Notes: generated by a model from the sequence alone, not told the origin. 64,000 nt of DNA from Roseiarcus sp963806935 (GCA_963806935.1 CAWEAT010000011.1:62001-126000); one strand, 5' to 3'. Numbered from the stretch's first letter, positions 40,713-50,428 are shown. Translations and numbers: made by a program.

Positions 40713-40905
40713 GTGATCCGCGGGCTCGAAATCTTGAACCTGATCGGCGACAAGCTTGGCGTGATCCAACGGTGGCAGCTGCGTGGCGCGATCGGCGCGA
40801 TCAACGATGATTCGGTGTCCTCGGTTATGTCAGCATCGGAATATTCGTCTTGAGCTGGCTCGGATTGTTGGTCTTCTAAACCTCAAAGGCTACGACCAGG
40901 TGAGG
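40713..40905 (+). pseudogene. Remnant of a second NiCoT permease (C-terminal part)
   Basis: From 40713 the plus strand encodes IRGLEILNLIGDKLGV, then GAIGAIND, then in a shifted frame FGVLGYVSIGIFVLSWLG, and finally LKGYDQV. This parallels the C-terminal 60 residues of the intact NiCoT protein at 36971-38038 almost step by step. There is one frameshift near 40810 and a stop at 40876-40878. The N-terminal three quarters is absent: the sequence upstream is the riboswitch on the other strand. Confidence 0.85.
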
Positions 40906-41017
40906 TCGATACGGCCGGGGGAGGCTGACGCCTCGGGGATTGCGGCGCCCTCATGCGGGGGGCCGACGACCGTCAGGGCAACGGGCAATTCCGCCCGCTC
41001 CGATCCGGGATGCTGAG

Positions 41018-42262
41018 ATGAACACGGCCGACACCATGCTCGCCGAACTGCAGGCTCGACGCGACGGCATGAGCCTCGATCGGAGATTTTACACCGATCC
41101 CGAGTTCTACCGGCTCGATCTCGAAACGATCTTCTACCGCGACTGGATGTTCGCCGGCCATGATTGCGAGATCCCGGCGCCCGGCGACTACTTCACGATG
41201 CAGATCGGCGACTATCCGATCATCGTGCTGCGGGGCCGCGACGGCGCGATCCGCGCTCTCCACAATTCATGCCGGCATCGCGGATCGCGCATCTGTCCGG
41301 CGGCGAAGGGCGCGGTGAAGCGGCTCGTCTGCCCCTATCATCAATGGACCTATGATTTGGACGGGAGCCTGATTCGCGCCCGTCATGCCGACGCCGAACT
41401 GGACAAGACGCAGTTCGGCCTCAAACCCGTCCACTGCGAGAGCGTCGGCGGATATATCTTCGTTAGCGTCGCGCAGGTCGCGCCCAGCTTCGAACCTTTC
41501 CGAGCGCTGGCGGAGCCCTATCTGTCCGCCCACAGGATCGCTGACGCCAAGGTCGCTTTCGAGAGCACGATCGTCGAGAACGGCAACTGGAAGCTCGTCT
41601 GGGAGAACAACCGCGAGTGCTTTCACTGCGCGGCGAATCATCCGGAGCTCTGCCGAACTTTCAACGACAGGCCGACCGTTTCGGGAATTGACGGCGTCGT
41701 CGGCGACGCGGAAGTCGTTGCTCATAGCGAACGATGCGAGGCGGCGGGGCTACCCAGCGTCTTCCGGCTGTCGGAATCAGGTCAGTATCGGACGAGCAGG
41801 ATCCCCCTTCTGGGCGACGCGGTCAGCTACACCATGTCGGGGCGCGCCGCGGTTGCGCGTCCTCTAAGCGATGACGTTACCGAGCCGAACATCGGCTCGC
41901 TCCTGATCTTCCATTATCCCTCAACGTGGAATCACGTGTTGGGCGATCACGCGGTTTCGTTCCAGGTGTTGCCGATAGGTCCGATGCAAACCCAGGTCAG
42001 GACGAAATGGCTGGTCCACAAGGACGCCGTCGAGGGCAAGGATTATTCGGTCGAGGAGTTGACCCACGTGTGGCTAACCACCAACGACCAGGATCGCCGC
42101 GTCGTGGAAGAGAACCAGATCGGCATTCGCTCTCCCGCTTACGAGCCCGGTCCCTATTCTCCTGTTCAAGAAGGCGGGGTCACGCAATTCGTCGACTGGT
42201 ACTGCCGGACGATGCAGCGGAATCTCGGCGGCGAGCGAGCGAGCCTGAGCCGCGTTGCGTGA
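41018..42262 (+). CDS. Rieske oxygenase, glycine betaine monooxygenase (GbcA)-like
   Basis: Terminal oxygenase of 414 residues. The Rieske cluster ligands are in CRHRGS and CPYHQWTYDLDG (Cys-His, Cys-His). The mononuclear iron site has ENNRECFHCAANHPEL. Long shared blocks with GbcA, the enzyme that removes a methyl group from glycine betaine to give dimethylglycine, include RTKWLVHKDAVEGKDY-type sequence and TNDQDRRVVEENQIGI, plus the FVDWYCRTMQRNLGG end. The electron-donating reductase GbcB is not in this window. ATG at 41018. It is convergent with a GNAT gene. Confidence 0.85.
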   Translation: MNTADTMLAELQARRDGMSLDRRFYTDPEFYRLDLETIFYRDWMFAGHDCEIPAPGDYFTMQIGDYPIIVLRGRDGAIRALHNSCRHRGSRICPAAKGAVKRLVCPYHQWTYDLDGSLIRARHADAELDKTQFGLKPVHCESVGGYIFVSVAQVAPSFEPFRALAEPYLSAHRIADAKVAFESTIVENGNWKLVWENNRECFHCAANHPELCRTFNDRPTVSGIDGVVGDAEVVAHSERCEAAGLPSVFRLSESGQYRTSRIPLLGDAVSYTMSGRAAVARPLSDDVTEPNIGSLLIFHYPSTWNHVLGDHAVSFQVLPIGPMQTQVRTKWLVHKDAVEGKDYSVEELTHVWLTTNDQDRRVVEENQIGIRSPAYEPGPYSPVQEGGVTQFVDWYCRTMQRNLGGERASLSRVA

Positions 42263-42292
42263 GGCGGGATAGAGCTCTCAAGCCGGATCGCT

Positions 42293-42790
42293 TCACGCTC
42301 TCGGCCCTCGCCCCTTTGGCTCCGCGCCGACCCGCTTCATCATGGTGACCGCCGTCCCGCCTCGGAACGGCTCGGCGCCGACGACCGCGTAGCCGAGTCG
42401 CGCGTAGAGCGCGAGATTGGCTGTGAAGGCCGCATTGGTCACGAGGCGGATCTCGTAAAGTCCCGATTCGGCGGCGCGCGCCTCCACATGCGAGAGCAGC
42501 ATGCGGCCATAGCCCCTGCCCTGCCGGCCCGGCGCGACCGCGACATTCTCGATCCAGAGATGATCGGACCGTGGGATCGTCTCGATGAGGCCCACAAGCG
42601 CGCCGTCGTCGTGCAGGAGATCGATTGCGTGCTCGCGGACGGCGCGGTCGTAATCCGCCTGCATCGGCAGCGGCTCGCGGCCGATCAGCGCGATCCATTT
42701 GGCATAGGCCGCGCGAGTCAGGTCGCGGATGTTCGCCGCGTCTTTCGGCTCGGCGGGGCGGATTTCGAGCGAGGGAGTGGTTGTCGCCAT
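42293..42790 (-). CDS. GNAT-family N-acetyltransferase
   Basis: Acetyl-CoA-dependent N-acetyltransferase of 165 residues. The start LEIRPAEPKDAANIRDL, the acetyl-CoA loop IENVAVAPGRQGRGYGRMLL (motif A, Q/RxxGxG/A) and the C-terminal NLALYARLGYAVVGAE are typical. Substrate is not predictable. It converges with the GbcA-like gene and diverges from the Uma2 gene. Confidence 0.88.
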   Translation of the reverse strand: MATTTPSLEIRPAEPKDAANIRDLTRAAYAKWIALIGREPLPMQADYDRAVREHAIDLLHDDGALVGLIETIPRSDHLWIENVAVAPGRQGRGYGRMLLSHVEARAAESGLYEIRLVTNAAFTANLALYARLGYAVVGAEPFRGGTAVTMMKRVGAEPKGRGPRA

Positions 42791-42935
42791 CGGCCGGGAT
42801 TATCCCGCGACTACCACAAGCGGCAATGGTCCGCCTCGTATTTGGACCTCGCGACGCCGTTCGCCGAGCATGGTAGTAGACTTGAGAAAGCGAAGGGCGC
42901 ACGGGCCCCGCCGAGGGAAGAGGAGTGTTTGAGCC

Positions 42936-43520
42936 ATGGGATCGGCCGCCCGGGTCACGTCGGCAGCGGAAGGCCTGCCGCGCCGCCGCTTCACCGTCGC
43001 CGAGGTCGAGGCAATGGTCGCGGCCGGGGTGATGGAGGAGGACGAGCGGGTCGAACTGATCGGGGGGGAATTGGTTCCGATGTCACCGAAGGGAAGACGC
43101 CACGAAGCGGTCAAGATCGGGCTCGTCGACCGCTGGATTCGGGCCCGACCCGAGAATTGCGTGGTCGCGCAGGAAACGACGTTTCGACTGGGCGAGGACA
43201 CCTATCTCGAGCCGGACGTCGTGATCTATCCCCGCGCGACAGGTTTGGAGGGACTTGCTGGCGCGAGCGTGCTGTTGGTCGTCGAGATCGCCGACTCGTC
43301 CCTGCGCTATGACATCGGGCGCAAGGCGGCGCTCTATGCGAGCTTCGGCGTCCGCGAACTCTGGGTCATCGACGCCGTTCGCCTGACGACGCGCGTCTTC
43401 CGCGAGCCGGCCTCGGACGGCTATCGCAGTGCGCGCGACTTCGGCCCCGCAGACCGACTCGTGCCGCTCATCGCGCCGGAGGCGTTCGCGCTCAGGCTGG
43501 AGGAGCTGGAGTTGAGCTGA
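42936..43520 (+). CDS. Uma2-family (DUF820) endonuclease-fold protein
   Basis: PD-(D/E)XK-fold protein of 194 residues. Family segments: RRRFTVAEVEAMVAAGVMEEDERVELIGGELVPM, then YLEPDVVIYP with the catalytic Asp, VLLVVEIADSSLRYDIGRKAALYA with the E-x-S pattern, and GVRELWVIDA. The family occurs in great numbers in cyanobacteria and scattered in proteobacteria, with unknown role; mobile-element or restriction links have been proposed. GAAGAGGAG precedes the ATG at some distance. It is convergent with alaC. Confidence 0.85.
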   Translation: MGSAARVTSAAEGLPRRRFTVAEVEAMVAAGVMEEDERVELIGGELVPMSPKGRRHEAVKIGLVDRWIRARPENCVVAQETTFRLGEDTYLEPDVVIYPRATGLEGLAGASVLLVVEIADSSLRYDIGRKAALYASFGVRELWVIDAVRLTTRVFREPASDGYRSARDFGPADRLVPLIAPEAFALRLEELELS

Positions 43521-43544
43521 TCGGAAAGGGCTTCGATTCCGCCG

Positions 43545-44762
43545 TCACGCCTGCTTCTTGAGCTTCACCACATTGTGCAGCGTCTTGTCGGCGCTTTCGA
43601 AGAAGCGCCTCACGCCTCGCGCGGCCTGACGGATGCGCTGCTCGTTCTCGACCAGCGCCAGGCGGACGAAATCGTCGCCGTGCTCGCCGAAACCGATGCC
43701 CGGCGCGACCGCGACATCGGCCTTCTCGATCAGGAGCTTTGCAAATTCGAGGCTGCCGAGATGGCGGAAACGCTCCGGAACCGGGGTCCAGGCGAACATC
43801 GAGGCGCTCGGCTTCGCGATCGGCCAGCCGGCGGCGGCGAAGCTTTCGATCATCACGTCGCGGCGGCGCTTGTACGTCGCGCGCATCTCGCGCACGCAGT
43901 CGTCCGGGCCGTTGAGCGCCGCGGCGGCGGCGACCTGAATCGGGGTATAGGCGCCGTAGTCGAGATAGGACTTGACCCGAGCCAGCGCCGCCAGGAGCCG
44001 CTCGTTGCCGACCGCGAATCCGATCCGCCACCCGGCCATCGAATAGGTCTTCGACATCGAGGTGAACTCGACCGCAACCTCGAAGGCGCCGGGCGCCTGA
44101 AGGATTGACGGCGGCGGTTCGCCGTCGAAATAGACTTCGGCGTAGGCAATGTCGGAGAGCACGAATATTTCGTGCTTCTTCGCGAACAGCACCAGATCCT
44201 TGTAGAAATCGAGCGACGCGACCATCGCCGTCGGGTTGGACGGATAGCAGACGACGACCGCGATCGGCTTCGGGATCGAATGCATGATCGCGCGCTCGAC
44301 CGCAGTGAAGAACTCGGGGCCCGGCTCGGCAGGCACGGAGCGGATGACGCCCCCCGCCATCAAGAAACCGAATGCGTGGATCGGGTAGGAAGGGTTAGGC
44401 ACCAGAACAACATCGCCCGGCGCGGTGATCGCCTGCGCCATGTTGGCGAAGCCTTCCTTGGAGCCCAGCGTCGCGACGATTTGGATGTCCGGATCGAGCT
44501 TGACCCCGAAACGGCGGGCGTAATAGCCGGCCTGGGCGCGACGCAGGCCGGCGATGCCTTTCGAGGCCGAGTAACGATCGGTGCGCGGCTTGCCGACTGT
44601 CTCGACAAGCTTGTCGATCACATGCCGGGGCGCGGGCAGGTCGGGATTGCCCATGCCGAGATCGACGATGTCGGCTCCGCCGGCGCGCGCCTTGGCCTTG
44701 AGCGTGTTGACTTGCTCGAAGACGTAAGGCGGCAAGCGCCGCACCCGGTGAAAGTCGCTCAT
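43545..44762 (-). CDS. alaC: Aminotransferase, alanine-synthesising AlaC type
   Basis: Class I/II PLP-dependent aminotransferase of 405 residues. The start PPYVFEQVNTLKAKARAGG, DLGMGNPDLPAP, the PLP-contact VVCYPSNPTAM, DIAYAEVYFDG and the PLP lysine in SMSKTYSMAGWRIGFAVGN are clear. It resembles E. coli AlaC (YfdZ), the glutamate-pyruvate aminotransferase, more than LL-DAP aminotransferase, but the two are closely related and the substrate is inferred. It follows a small secreted-protein gene by 96 bases on the same strand. Confidence 0.86.
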   Translation of the reverse strand: MSDFHRVRRLPPYVFEQVNTLKAKARAGGADIVDLGMGNPDLPAPRHVIDKLVETVGKPRTDRYSASKGIAGLRRAQAGYYARRFGVKLDPDIQIVATLGSKEGFANMAQAITAPGDVVLVPNPSYPIHAFGFLMAGGVIRSVPAEPGPEFFTAVERAIMHSIPKPIAVVVCYPSNPTAMVASLDFYKDLVLFAKKHEIFVLSDIAYAEVYFDGEPPPSILQAPGAFEVAVEFTSMSKTYSMAGWRIGFAVGNERLLAALARVKSYLDYGAYTPIQVAAAAALNGPDDCVREMRATYKRRRDVMIESFAAAGWPIAKPSASMFAWTPVPERFRHLGSLEFAKLLIEKADVAVAPGIGFGEHGDDFVRLALVENEQRIRQAARGVRRFFESADKTLHNVVKLKKQA

Positions 44763-44858
44763 TTCAGCAAATGGCCCTTGAATCGTTTCCCGCTTCGTCG
44801 GCTTCCGCGCCGATGCTCAGTTAGCATCGGAAGCCTGCGCGCCGCAAACGGGATATCG

Positions 44859-45302
44859 CTATTGCTGCGCGTTGGGAACGTTCGTCTTCGGCTTTTTCTT
44901 CGCCGCTTCCGCTTCCGCCAGCGCCTTTGCGGCCGGCGGGTAGGCTTGGCGCAGCGCGTCATGCTTCTTCTGGAGGGCGTCGAGGTCGGTTTTCACTGCC
45001 TTGAGATCGTTATCCTTCAATGCCGGCAGCGCCGGCTCCGGCGGCGGCTGAAAGACGGGAATGAAGTCGGGGTCGCCGGCGGGCCGCGACTTGGCGACGA
45101 AATCGGCCGGCGGCGCGATGTCGGTCGCAAAGCCCAGGAGCTTGGCTCCCTGCTTGAGGATGTTTTGGCCCTGTTGCAGGACGTTCCCCTGCTCCTGCGC
45201 CCGCCCTGCGTTAGCGGACGCGACCAGCCCCGCGAGGCCGATGAGGCCCGCCGAGGCGAACCGCCAGTATCGGTCGCGCCCGGTGCGAATCGTGCAAAAC
45301 AT
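44859..45302 (-). CDS. Secreted helical protein of unknown function
   Basis: 147 residues. An N-terminal signal peptide (FASAGLIGLAGLVASANAGRA) leads to a Gln-rich segment (QGNVLQQGQNILKQGAKLLG), a Pro-rich segment (VFQPPPEPALPAL), and a charged helix likely to form a coiled coil (DNDLKAVKTDLDALQKKHDALRQAY in outline). I picked the ATG at 45300-45302 because it opens a normal signal peptide; a start at 45377 would overlap the phaC promoter region. No domain recognised. Diverges from phaC over about 100 bases. Confidence 0.65.
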   Translation of the reverse strand: MFCTIRTGRDRYWRFASAGLIGLAGLVASANAGRAQEQGNVLQQGQNILKQGAKLLGFATDIAPPADFVAKSRPAGDPDFIPVFQPPPEPALPALKDNDLKAVKTDLDALQKKHDALRQAYPPAAKALAEAEAAKKKPKTNVPNAQQ

Positions 45303-45404
45303 TTTTCGTTCCGAAAAGTCTGATGGCGTAGCCAAGCCGTAGTGACCTATTATGACCAAAACGGGACCGGGCCTCACGCCTGGGGACGACGGGAAACGCT
45401 TTTC

Positions 45405-47612
45405 ATGGCCAAGACCAGTTCGAGAAAGCAGGGGGCGCCGACGATATCCGAGCCGCTAAAGGCAGCGACCAAAAGGCCGTCCTCGAGCCGCGCCACCGGC
45501 TGGCCGACCGGCGAAGGGCCTCGCCCTTTGCTTGAAGCCAAGGCGCCTCCGCTGAAAATCCTTTCGCAACGCGGCAAGGCAGCGGCCAAGACCGCAAAAG
45601 CGGCGCCCGATCCGGCCACCCCGTCCCCCGCCGCGAAAAGCAGGACGCCCGCGCCCCGGCGAGCCGAGCGCCGAAGCCTAAGCGAAATCCAAACCGCGCC
45701 CGCGCCCGCGAAACCGCTCAAAGCCTCTCGCGCGACGCAGGCTGCGCCGAAGCCGGCGCCCGTGGCGCGACCCGAGCCCTCGGCAAGCGCCGGGCCTCCC
45801 GCTAGCGCCCCTGCCAAACCTTCAGTCGAAGGCGCCCCTCTTCCGACGCCCGACGTCGAGGCGCTCGCCCACAACATCGCTCAGGCAATCGAGCTGGGCG
45901 GAAAGGCGCTGGCCGCCTACCTGGCTCCAAGGCAGAGCGGCGAGATCAAGACCACGATCGCTGACGATATCGGCGAGATGGTGCGATCGATCGGCCGGGT
46001 GGCCGAGTATTACATGGCCGAGCCCCAGCGGGCGTTTGCCGCCCAAACGGCGCTGACGAGCCGGTTCGTCGATCTCTGGGCGGCGACGCTGCATCGGCTG
46101 CAAGGCGAGACGGCCGAGCCCATCGCCCCGCCCGAGTCCTCCGACAAGCGCTTCGCCGACTCCGCGTGGCGCGACAATCCGTATTTCGATTTCATCAAGC
46201 AGGCATACGTCCTGACCACGCGCTGGGCGGACGATCTGGTCAAGCATGCCGACGAGCTCGAGCCGCACGATCGCGACAAGGCGCAATTCTACCTGCGCCA
46301 GGTCACTGCGGCGCTGTCGCCCTCGAACTTCGTCGCGACCAATCCGGAGCTCATGCGCACGACGCTCGCCGAAAGCGGCGAGAACCTCGTGCGCGGTCTC
46401 AAGATGCTGGCCGAGGACATCCAGGCCGGGCACGGAACCTTGCGCATACGCCAGTCCGACACACGCGCGTTCAAGCTCGGCGTCAATCTCGCTGCGACCC
46501 CCGGCAAGGTGATCTTCCGCAACGAGTTGATCGAGCTCATCCAGTACGAGCCGACCACGACCGAGGTCTATCAGCGCCCGCTCCTGATCGTGCCGCCGTG
46601 GATCAACAAGTTTTACATTCTCGACCTCAATCCCGAGAAATCGTTCATCCGCTGGGCCACAGCGCAGGGATTGACCGTCTTTGTTATATCCTGGGTCAAT
46701 CCGGACGAACGCCACGCCGCCAAGGATTTCGACAGCTATATGCGCGAGGGCATCCTTACGGCGCTCGATTGCATCGAGCAGGCGACCGGCGAGCGCGAGG
46801 TCGCGGCGATCGGCTATTGCGTCGGGGGAACCCTGCTTGCGGCGACCCTTGCCTACATGACCTCGGTTGGCGACAAACGAATTTCGAGCGCGACGTTCTT
46901 CGCCACCCAGATCGACTTCACCGACCCCGGCGATCTCAAGGTTTTCGTCGACGCCGAACAGCTCAAACAAGTCGAGGAGCGGATGGCCGAGCACGGCTAT
47001 CTCGAGGGCTCGCAGATGGCCAACGCCTTCAACATGCTCAGGCCGAACGACCTCATCTGGTCCTACTACGTCAATAACTATCTCAAGGGCAAAGAGCCGA
47101 TGGCGTTCGACCTCCTGGTCTGGAACTCCGATTCGACCCGCATGCCCGCCGCCAACCACAACTTCTACCTCCGGCACTGCTATCTGCAGAACGATCTCTC
47201 CAACGGGCGCATGGTGCTCGGCGGCAAGACGCTCGACCTCGCCAAGGTGACCGTCCCCGTCTACGAACTGGCGACGCGCGAGGACCACATCGCCCCGGCC
47301 CGCTCGGTGTTCACCGGAGCCAAATGCTTCGGCGGCCCGGTGCGGTACGTGATGGCGGGCTCCGGCCATATCGCTGGCGTGGTCAATCCGCCGGGGAAGC
47401 CGAAGTATCAATATTGGTCGGGCGGGCCGCTGGAGGGTGATTTCGAGTCCTGGGTCGCCGCCGCCAAGGAGACGCCCGGCTCCTGGTGGCCCGACTGGCT
47501 CGCATGGCTCACCGCGCAGGCGCCGGAAAAAGTCCCCGCCCGCAGGCCCGGCGAGGGCAAGCTGAAGCCTCTCGCCGACGCGCCGGGGGAGTATGTGCGA
47601 GCGAAGTCCTAG
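45405..47612 (+). CDS. phaC: Class I poly(3-hydroxyalkanoate) synthase
   Basis: Polymerises 3-hydroxyacyl-CoA into PHB-type granules. 735 residues, longer than the usual 580-600, because of a Lys/Ala/Pro-rich disordered extension of about 130 residues at the N-terminus. The catalytic region has YEPTTTEVYQRPLLIVPPWINK, the lipase-like box IGYCVGGT with nucleophilic Cys, the Asp in ELATREDHIAP and the His in GSGHIAGVVNPP. The ATG at 45405 is preferred; one in frame at 45342 overlaps the divergent promoter. No phaA, phaB or phasin gene is in the window. Confidence 0.94.
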   Translation: MAKTSSRKQGAPTISEPLKAATKRPSSSRATGWPTGEGPRPLLEAKAPPLKILSQRGKAAAKTAKAAPDPATPSPAAKSRTPAPRRAERRSLSEIQTAPAPAKPLKASRATQAAPKPAPVARPEPSASAGPPASAPAKPSVEGAPLPTPDVEALAHNIAQAIELGGKALAAYLAPRQSGEIKTTIADDIGEMVRSIGRVAEYYMAEPQRAFAAQTALTSRFVDLWAATLHRLQGETAEPIAPPESSDKRFADSAWRDNPYFDFIKQAYVLTTRWADDLVKHADELEPHDRDKAQFYLRQVTAALSPSNFVATNPELMRTTLAESGENLVRGLKMLAEDIQAGHGTLRIRQSDTRAFKLGVNLAATPGKVIFRNELIELIQYEPTTTEVYQRPLLIVPPWINKFYILDLNPEKSFIRWATAQGLTVFVISWVNPDERHAAKDFDSYMREGILTALDCIEQATGEREVAAIGYCVGGTLLAATLAYMTSVGDKRISSATFFATQIDFTDPGDLKVFVDAEQLKQVEERMAEHGYLEGSQMANAFNMLRPNDLIWSYYVNNYLKGKEPMAFDLLVWNSDSTRMPAANHNFYLRHCYLQNDLSNGRMVLGGKTLDLAKVTVPVYELATREDHIAPARSVFTGAKCFGGPVRYVMAGSGHIAGVVNPPGKPKYQYWSGGPLEGDFESWVAAAKETPGSWWPDWLAWLTAQAPEKVPARRPGEGKLKPLADAPGEYVRAKS

Positions 47613-47716
47613 AGCAGCCGCCGAGCGATCGGCCTGCCGCCGAAGGTGCTTTCCCCGGGCGTTTGCGCCAGCCAGTATGATCTGAACTTGCGGCTTGTCT
47701 CTGACAGGAGGATTGC

Positions 47717-48291
47717 ATGCCTGCGACCGTCACTCTTGTCCGCCACGGCGAAACGGCGTGGAGCCTGACCGGGCAGCATACGGGCCTAACGGATATTGCA
47801 CTGACGGCAGAGGGCGAGCGCAAGGCGCGATCCCTGCAGGACCGATTTCAAGCGCATCACGTTCGACAGAGTATTCACGAGCCCGCTGCTACGCGCCCGT
47901 CGCACCTGCGACCTGGCCGGTTTCGGCGAAGCGGCAAAGGTCGATCCGGACCTCGTTGAATGGGACTACGGCGACTACGAAGGGCGGACTTCGAAGGAGA
48001 TCCTCGCCGCCCGCCCCGGCTGGCAGCCTGTTCCGCGACGGGTGCCCCAACGGCGAACAGCCAGCCGACGTCGGCCACCGCGCCGATCGCGTCATCGCCC
48101 GCCTTCGCGCGACGGGCGACCATGCGATCGTATTTTCAAGCGGCCATATCCTGAGAGTCCTCGCGGCGCGCTGGCTCGGCCTTCCGCCTTCAGAGGGGCG
48201 CCTGTTCCTGCTCAGCACCGGGAGCGCGAGCATCCTTGGCTATGAGCATGATGAGAGCGAGCCCGCGATCGTGCTGTGGAACGAACACTAA
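47717..48291 (+). CDS. Histidine phosphatase (phosphoglycerate mutase-like), two frameshifts
   Basis: Phosphatase of about 191 residues when joined. TVTLVRHGETAWSLTGQHTG carries the catalytic RHG. It continues in another frame with ITFDRVFTSPLLRARRTCDL and EWDYGDYEGRTSKEI, and in a third with LFRDGCPNGEQPADVGHRADR and the second catalytic His in VFSSGHILRVLAARWLG. Frames change near 47847 and near 48025. All catalytic motifs are conserved, so recent indels or sequence error are likely. AGGAGG lies before the ATG at 47717. Substrate unknown. Confidence 0.75.
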
Positions 48292-48366
48292 ACCTTGAGC
48301 AGATGGAGTAGGCTCATCGACCGACCCGAACAGGTGTATAAGCCTCTCCAAGGAGCCGCCGCCCTC

Positions 48367-49400
48367 ATGAACAAACCGTCCCGTATCGCCGAAACTCGCC
48401 GCCTTGACCTCCCCCAACGCCCGCGCCGCAACCGCAAGGCGGAATGGGCGCGGCGGCTGGTCGCGGAACACGTGCTGACCACGGATGACCTCATCTGGCC
48501 GCTCTTCCTCATCGATGGCGAGAAGAAGCGCGTTCCGGTCGCAGCGATGCCGGGCGTCGACCGGCTCAGCGTCGACGAGGCGGTGCGCGAGGCCGGGCGG
48601 GCGGTCGAGCTCGGCATTCCGGCGATCGCGTTCTTCCCCTACACCGAGGCGAGCCTCAAGGACGAGCGCGGCAGCGAGGCTTTCAACGAGGGCAATCTCG
48701 TCTGCCGGGCCTGCCGCGCGATCAAGCGCGAATTCCCTGAGCTTGGCCTCGTCACCGACGTCGCCCTCGACCCCTATACCAGCCACGGCCACGACGGCCT
48801 CATCAACGAGATCCGGCGGGCGAGATCCGCATCCTCAACGACGAGACGGTGGAAGCGCTGGTCCGCCAGGCGCTCAACCAGGCGCGCGCCGGCGCCGACG
48901 TCATCGCGCCCTCCGACATGATGGACGGGCGGGTCGGCGCGATCCGCGACGCGCTCGACGCCGAAGGCTTCCTCGACATCCAGATCATGGCCTATGCGGC
49001 CAAATACGCTTCGGCCTTCTACGGCCCGTTCCGCGACGCGCTCGGCTCGAAGGGCGCGCTCAAAGGCGACAAGCGCACCTATCAGATGGACCCGGCGAAC
49101 AGCGACGAAGCCCTGCGCGAGGTCGAGCTTGACCTCGAGGAAGGCGCCGACATGGTGATGGTCAAGCCCGGCATGCCTTATCTCGACATCATCCGCCGGG
49201 TGAAGGACGAATTCGGCGCGCCGACCTTCGCCTATCAGGTGAGCGGCGAATATTCGATGATCATGGCGGCTGCAAACAACGGCTGGATCGACGGCGACAA
49301 GGCGATGATGGAAAGCCTCATCGCCTTTAAGCGCGCCGGCGCTGACGGAGTCCTGACCTACTTTGCGCCGCGTGCGGCGGAAAAGCTGCGCAAAGAATAA
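48367..49400 (+). CDS. hemB: Delta-aminolevulinic acid dehydratase (porphobilinogen synthase), frameshifted
   Basis: Second step of tetrapyrrole synthesis, needed for haem and cobalamin. LVAEHVLTTDDLIWPLFLIDG and MPGVDRLSVDE begin the protein; the metal-site and Schiff-base region is DVALDPYTSHGHDGLIN, then DVIAPSDMMDGRVGAIRDAL, the catalytic lysine in MVMVKPGMPYLDIIRRVKDEF, and AYQVSGEYSMI. The alphaproteobacterial DPYTSHGHDG form suggests a magnesium-type enzyme. The frame breaks near 48820-48835 between GLINEIRR and GEIRILNDET; one base would restore it. Since hemB is normally essential and single-copy, sequence error is likely. It converges with the next gene, nine bases apart. Confidence 0.9.
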
Positions 49401-49408
49401 CTACCCCC

Positions 49409-50428
49409 TCAAGGCGCGAGCAGCACCTTGCCGATGTTCTTGCGGTCCTGGATGAAATGATGCGCCGCGGCGGCTTCATCAAACCTGAAGACCTGAGCCA
49501 CCTTCGGCTTGATGGCCCCGCTTTCCCATAGACCCATCAGCTGATCCATCCACGGCCGCACGCGGTCGAAGTCGCCCCAGATGTGCGCCAGATTGACGCC
49601 GAACACCCCCTTGTTGGCGTTCATGAGCGAGAGCGGGTTGAACTGGACCCACGGCGTGTTGGCCAGCATCGACGCCATGGCCAGGTATCCCCCCTTGCTG
49701 GCCGTGGCCGACGAGGCGCCGAACGCGCCGAGGCGCCCGGTCGGCGCGAGGAGGCGATAACCCTTCTTGAGCGAATTTCCGCCGACCGCGTCGAGGATGA
49801 GCTCGACGCCTCGCCCGCCGGTGATCTGACGCGCTCGCTCCTCGAAGTCCTCGGTCCGATAGTCGATCAGGTGATCGACGCCGAGCGCGCGCAGCTCTTC
49901 ATGCTTGCCGGCAGACGCGGTTCCGATGACCTTCGCCCCGATGTGCTTGGCGATCTGGGTCGCGGCGATGCCGACGCCGCCGCCGGCCGAATGAACAAGC
50001 GCCGTCTCGCTCGCCTTCAGTCCGCCCATCACGACGACGAGCTGCCAGGCGGTCAGGTAGTTTATTGGGATCGACGCGCCCTGCTCCGCGGACATGTTTG
50101 ACGGCCGGGGGAAGACTTGGGCCTGCGGCGCGCAGACCACGTCGGCGTAGCCGCCGAAATGGGTGGCGGCAAAAACATCCCGCCCGATCCAGCCGGCGTC
50201 GACGCCGGCGCCGACTTCATCAACGCGTCCGGCGACTTCGTAACCCACCACGAGAGGGATGCGCGGAAGGTCCGGATAGAGCCCGAGGCGCCCCATGATG
50301 TCGGCAAAGTTGACTCCGCTAGCCTCCACCCGAATGCGCAACTCGCCAGCGGCGGGATGGGGATCGGGCGCCTCCCTGACTTGAAGGACCTCGGGCGGGC
50401 CAGCTTTTGAAATCCAGATCTGTCGCAT
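49409..50428 (-). CDS. Quinone oxidoreductase-like medium-chain dehydrogenase
   Basis: Zinc-free NADPH-dependent MDR-family protein, 339 residues. N-terminal GroES-like part (IWISKAGPPEVLQV, RVEASGVNFADIMGRLGLYP), then the nucleotide-binding domain with LVHSAGGGVGIAATQIAKHIGAKVIGTAS and ILDAVGGNSLKKGYRLLAPTGRL. The INYLTAWQLVVVMGGLK and C-terminal KVAQVFRFDEAAAAHHFIQDRKNIGKVLL segments resemble the VAT-1-like / quinone oxidoreductase branch. ATG at 50426-50428; longer in-frame starts upstream are not conserved. Substrate inferred only by family. Confidence 0.85.
   Translation of the reverse strand: MRQIWISKAGPPEVLQVREAPDPHPAAGELRIRVEASGVNFADIMGRLGLYPDLPRIPLVVGYEVAGRVDEVGAGVDAGWIGRDVFAATHFGGYADVVCAPQAQVFPRPSNMSAEQGASIPINYLTAWQLVVVMGGLKASETALVHSAGGGVGIAATQIAKHIGAKVIGTASAGKHEELRALGVDHLIDYRTEDFEERARQITGGRGVELILDAVGGNSLKKGYRLLAPTGRLGAFGASSATASKGGYLAMASMLANTPWVQFNPLSLMNANKGVFGVNLAHIWGDFDRVRPWMDQLMGLWESGAIKPKVAQVFRFDEAAAAHHFIQDRKNIGKVLLAP

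Noticed and set aside
45822..47411. 529-codon open frame antisense to phaC
   Set aside because: phaC has an intact catalytic triad and family length; the antisense frame has none.
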